From: CAZCDM01 sp964497475
Lineage (GTDB): Bacteria; Planctomycetota; Phycisphaerae; SM23-33
Assembly: GCA_964497475.1 (NCBI GenBank)
Contig: CAZCDM010000129.1
Span: 1-6,877 of the forward strand
Reading direction: 5' to 3'
DNA: 6,877 bases
Part shown: one piece after another, positions 4,690-6,877 of the stretch
How positions within the stretch are numbered: position 1 is the stretch's first letter
Layout of the letters: each line of letters opens with the position of its first letter
Notes under the pieces: generated by a model
The model's input: the letters and a program-made list of their open reading frames with translations, nothing else
What the model was told of the DNA's origin: nothing
Database searches by the model: none
Program-made: the position numbers and the translations under genes

Positions 4690-4814
4690 GCGAATCCTTT
4701 CCAGGGCATGATAGATCCCAGGCCGGCAGCGATGCAGATTTTCCATTCCACACAGAGGCTGACCGGAGGTTTTTTGTTCTCTGCTGCCTCTGCGCCTCTG
4801 CGGCAAAAAATGCT
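4690..4814. repeat. Intergenic spacer with GCCTCTGC repeats
   Basis: This 125-bp spacer contains a tandem octamer GCCTCTGC (4786-4793 and 4794-4801) followed by CGGCAAAAAA, and an inverted partner CACAGAGGC at 4751-4759. On the minus strand it reads as a purine-rich GCAGAGGCGCAGAGGC block. Similar CAGAGGC/ACAGAG-type intergenic repeats are dispersed in many environmental genomes (recollection, not checked). On the minus strand TATCAT (4713-4708) is a possible weak -10 for the reductase. The T6 run after the amidohydrolase stop has no stem before it, so it is not a standard terminator. Confidence 0.5.
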
Positions 4815-5624
4815 CTAAAACCGCAGGAGGCGGGCGGCGTTTTTCAGCAGCACGCGGCGGAGTTCCTGGCCGTCCAGGCCGAGGGCTTCCATCGCCGCCA
4901 GTTCGTCGTGATGGCTCCGCCAGGGCCAATCGGTCCCGAAGCAGACACGCTCGATCCCGTGACGGCGGATCATATCGACCAGACGGGCCGGTTCGAGATG
5001 GCCGGCGCAGAAGCTCGTCTCCAAGGCCACGTCCTTGCCGAGGAGATGCTCTTCGACTTCGTCCCACATCTGCCAGCCACCCATATGGGTGCAGAGCAGC
5101 CGGATGCCGTCGATTTTCTTCAGCACCCGGGCTAGGCGTTTCGGACTGGCGCGGTCGGGGGTTTTGTCATTCGCAAAGCCGATGTCCCGCCCGCAGTGGA
5201 CGGCCACAACCAGGTCGTTCTCGACGGCCGCTTCGTAAATCGCGAAGACCTCCTCATCGTCGACGACGAAGTCCTGGTACATCGGATGAAGTTTAATGCC
5301 CGCAAAGCCTTCCTCGGCAAACTTCCGGGCCCACTTGCGGGGCTTTTTGTCGTCGGGGTGAATCGAGCCGAAGGGCACGAGGCGATCGCAGTGGCGGTCG
5401 TAGACCTTCCGCTGCCACTTGAAGATGCCCTTGACCTGCTTGGGTCGCGTGGCGATGGCGCAGAAGACGGCCACGTCAATACCGGCCTGGTCCATCGACT
5501 CCAGCAGGCCGTCGACCGTGCCGTCTCCGCGGGCCTGCCAGTCGCCACGCTCGGTGAGCTGGGCGATGACGCGCTCGGCCAGGTCGTCCGGAAACGCATG
5601 GGCATGAATGTCAATAGCGGGCAT
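4815..5624 (-). CDS. Metal-dependent amidohydrolase (amidohydrolase_2 family, COG2159-like)
   Basis: The 269-aa product is a TIM-barrel metal-dependent hydrolase. Visible metal and active-site motifs in order are H7-x-H9 (IDIHAHAF), K111 and H113 in GIKLHP, H143 in VAVHCGRD, H180 in CTHMGG, and D232 in CFGTDWPW. These match the amidohydrolase_2 family, which includes ACMSD-type decarboxylases, lactonases and other hydrolases; substrate is not predictable. Length is normal for the compact members. No signal peptide is seen, so it should be cytosolic. Start ATG 5624 is chosen because MPAIDIHAHAF is the usual family N-terminus; longer in-frame starts (to 5690) would overlap the promoter elements. 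There is no Shine-Dalgarno site, and a -10-like TATACT lies only 8 nt upstream, so the mRNA may be nearly leaderless. It is followed by the aldo/keto reductase on the same strand and diverges from the GH130 gene. Confidence 0.93.
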   Translation of the reverse strand: MPAIDIHAHAFPDDLAERVIAQLTERGDWQARGDGTVDGLLESMDQAGIDVAVFCAIATRPKQVKGIFKWQRKVYDRHCDRLVPFGSIHPDDKKPRKWARKFAEEGFAGIKLHPMYQDFVVDDEEVFAIYEAAVENDLVVAVHCGRDIGFANDKTPDRASPKRLARVLKKIDGIRLLCTHMGGWQMWDEVEEHLLGKDVALETSFCAGHLEPARLVDMIRRHGIERVCFGTDWPWRSHHDELAAMEALGLDGQELRRVLLKNAARLLRF

Positions 5625-5632
5625 GGGCCGAT

Positions 5633-5662
5633 AGTATAGACGCATCGCCGCGGGCCACGCAA
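5633..5662 (-). promoter_or_regulatory. Promoter of the amidohydrolase gene
   Basis: On the minus strand, TTGCGT (5662-5657) and TATACT (5638-5633) are 18 bp apart. Initiation about 7 nt after the -10 box would fall at or next to the ATG (5624-5622), and no ribosome site is present, which points to a leaderless or near-leaderless transcript. Confidence 0.5.
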
Positions 5663-5703
5663 GGCTATCGATGGCCTCAAATGCGTGCACCGCCCCGGCC
5701 GAT

Positions 5704-5712
5704 GTCTATACT
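5704..5712 (+). promoter_or_regulatory. Candidate -10 element of the GH130 gene
   Basis: GTCTATACT at 5704-5712 contains TATACT (5707-5712). The same 9-mer occurs inverted at 5641-5633 in front of the amidohydrolase, 62 bp away. Initiation would be near 5719, giving a 20-25-nt leader containing AAAGGA (5729-5734). No good -35 box lies at 16-18 bp, so recognition may need an activator or an extended element. Confidence 0.4.
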
Positions 5713-5740
5713 GAAGCCCATCCCAGACAAAGGACCCGCC

Positions 5741-6793
5741 ATGCTCCGACGCATCGACGCCAACCCGATCCTCACCCCGGCCGATCTGTCCGCCACCCGG
5801 CCGGACCTGGAAGTGATGTGCACGCTGAACCCGGCCGCGATTCGCTTCGGCGGTCAGACGCTGCTGCTGGTGCGCGTCGGCGAGCGGGCCCAGCCCGAGC
5901 CTGGCAAGGTCGCCTACGTGCGGTTCAACCCCGAGCAGGGCCAGGCCGTCGTCGAGCAGATCTCCCTCGACCACCCGGACCTCGACACCGACGACCCGCG
6001 AGGGTATTACCTGCAGGGCAAGATGCTGCTGACGAGCATGTCGCACCTGCGGATCGCCCGCAGCGACGACGGCGTGCACTTCACCTTCGACGCCGAGCCG
6101 GCGATTTACCCATCCACGCCCTACGAAGCCTACGGCTGCGAGGACCCGCGCATCACCTGCATCGACGGGCGGTACTACATCACCTACACGGCCGTGTCCG
6201 ACCGCGGCGTAACCGTCGCCCTGGCCAGCACGAGCGATTTTACCACCTTCGATCGCCACGGAATCATCTTCCCGCCCTACCAGAAAGACGTCGTGCTCTT
6301 CCCCCAACGCATCGGCGGGATGTACGTCGCCCGCCATCGGCCTTACATGAACGAGTTCAACGATGCGTCGATCTGGACGGCCTTCTCGCCAGATCTGCAC
6401 TGCTGGGGACATCACTCGATGACACTGGCCCCGACGCCCGAGACGTGGGAATCCGGGCGCGTCGGCGCCGGCGGGGTGCCCATCGGCACCGAGGCCGGCT
6501 GGCTGGAACTCTACCACGCCGCCGACAGCACCGGCCGCTACGCCCTGGGCGCCATGCTCAGCGACCTCGACCATCCCGAGCGCATCATCACCCGCTCGCG
6601 CGAGCCAATTTTCACCCCGCAGGCCGACTACGAAACCCGCGGCGTGTACGGCAATTGCGTATTCACCAACGGTATGGTCGCCGACGAAACCGGCCGAGTC
6701 GTCGTCTACTACGGGGCGGCCGACCTGATCTGCGCCGCAGCCGAGACGACCCTCGATGAGATGATCGCCGCAGCCCGAAATGAACGCGACTGA
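5741..6793 (+). CDS. GH130-family mannoside phosphorylase or hydrolase
   Basis: The 350-aa product is a five-bladed beta-propeller enzyme of glycoside hydrolase family 130 (COG2152 type). Landmarks in order are NPILTP (8-13), NPAA (30-33), RSDDGVHF (107-114), and YEAYGCEDPRI (128-138), where D135 is the family's general acid. Next are YYITYTA (145-151), KDVVLFP (182-188), RHRPY (198-202), GAGGVPIGTEAGWLELYHAAD and, near the end, VVVYYGAADLI. The family mostly phosphorolyses beta-1,4- or beta-1,2-mannosides to mannose 1-phosphate; a minority are hydrolases. KD and RHRP are in the positions where phosphorylases hold phosphate-binding residues, which favours a phosphorylase, but I cannot assign the subfamily. 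Length is typical and no signal peptide is seen, so it is likely cytosolic. ATG 5741 is preferred over 5681 because AAAGGA lies 6 nt upstream and the family N-terminus starts there. Third positions are strongly G/C. It diverges from the amidohydrolase gene. Confidence 0.93.
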   Translation: MLRRIDANPILTPADLSATRPDLEVMCTLNPAAIRFGGQTLLLVRVGERAQPEPGKVAYVRFNPEQGQAVVEQISLDHPDLDTDDPRGYYLQGKMLLTSMSHLRIARSDDGVHFTFDAEPAIYPSTPYEAYGCEDPRITCIDGRYYITYTAVSDRGVTVALASTSDFTTFDRHGIIFPPYQKDVVLFPQRIGGMYVARHRPYMNEFNDASIWTAFSPDLHCWGHHSMTLAPTPETWESGRVGAGGVPIGTEAGWLELYHAADSTGRYALGAMLSDLDHPERIITRSREPIFTPQADYETRGVYGNCVFTNGMVADETGRVVVYYGAADLICAAAETTLDEMIAAARNERD

Positions 6794-6877
6794 GCCCCGC
6801 CTGGCCATCGCCTGAAAAGGTAAACAGGGGTATTTACTTGACTCAGGTGCCTCTATATCTTGTGTTTTCGGCGCTCG
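6794..6877 (+). promoter_or_regulatory. Noncoding right edge with a possible promoter
   Basis: No gene begins in these 84 bases. TTTACT (6833-6838) and TATCTT (6856-6861) lie 17 bp apart in a locally AT-rich patch; TTGACT also occurs at 6838-6843 but has no -10 box at a suitable distance. A gene on the plus strand beyond the window may start from here. No terminator hairpin for the GH130 gene is evident. Confidence 0.3.

Noticed and set aside
4805..4817. Intrinsic terminator for the amidohydrolase gene
   Set aside because: The minus strand shows a T6 run right after the stop codon but no stem precedes it.
3646..4818. 390-aa open frame on the plus strand opposite the aldo/keto reductase
   Set aside because: Antisense shadow; the minus strand carries the complete catalytic tetrad and a good ribosome site.
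4690..5067. N-terminal extension of the aldo/keto reductase in the same frame
   Set aside because: The added 126 residues are Arg/Pro-rich, overlap the amidohydrolase gene and do not belong to the family; ATG 4689 has GGAAAGGA upstream.
5671..6759. 362-aa open frame on the plus strand within the GH130 gene
   Set aside because: Arg/Pro/His-rich frame-shifted shadow of the GH130 coding sequence; no family motif.
5132..6808. 558-aa open frame on the minus strand across the GH130 gene and part of the amidohydrolase
   Set aside because: Its sequence is Gly/Val/Arg-rich without motifs and is antisense to a gene with clear GH130 motifs. In GC-rich DNA the antisense frame of a real gene is often open.
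1..6877. tRNA or rRNA genes
   Set aside because: I saw no cloverleaf with T-loop GTTCGA-type signature or rRNA-conserved segments on either strand.

Overview
The window looks like a chromosomal fragment from a GC-rich planctomycete, probably of the Phycisphaerae, or a close PVC-superphylum relative. The reasons are two PEP-CTERM-anchored exported proteins and a pseudopilin-like protein ending in the H-X9-DG motif. That combination is characteristic of Planctomycetota, Lentisphaerae and Verrucomicrobia. The assignment is inference; no rRNA or marker gene is present.

Left part (1-965). The tail of an unidentified plus-strand gene ends at 108. A noncoding, hairpin-rich stretch with a duplicated 31-bp unit follows (109-436). 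Then comes a near-consensus sigma70-type promoter (TTGACT-16-TACAAT, 437-464) and a clear cobalamin (vitamin B12) riboswitch aptamer (471-673). Its closing helix P1 begins exactly where transcription should start. About 290 nt of structured leader separate the aptamer from the first start codon.

Middle part (966-3677, plus strand). Three exported-protein genes lie downstream of the riboswitch: a small Trp-rich PEP-CTERM protein (966-1526), a 326-aa PEP-CTERM surface protein (1751-2731) and a type II pseudopilin-like H-X9-DG protein (2790-3677). I read these as one B12-repressed module. The simplest hypothesis is a cell-surface cobalamin capture or handling system, built from parts different from BtuB/BtuF. 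No transporter, corrinoid enzyme or cobalamin biosynthesis gene is in view, so the function is inferred from the riboswitch and gene order only.

Right part (3682-6877). This is a separate metabolic neighbourhood with much higher G/C at third codon positions. An aldo/keto reductase (3682-4689) and a metal-dependent amidohydrolase (4815-5624) lie on the minus strand, the reductase meeting the pseudopilin gene tail to tail with a 4-bp gap. A GH130-family mannoside phosphorylase/hydrolase (5741-6793) diverges from the amidohydrolase across a 116-bp spacer with opposed promoter-like elements. The right edge (6794-6877) is noncoding, with a possible promoter for a gene beyond the window.
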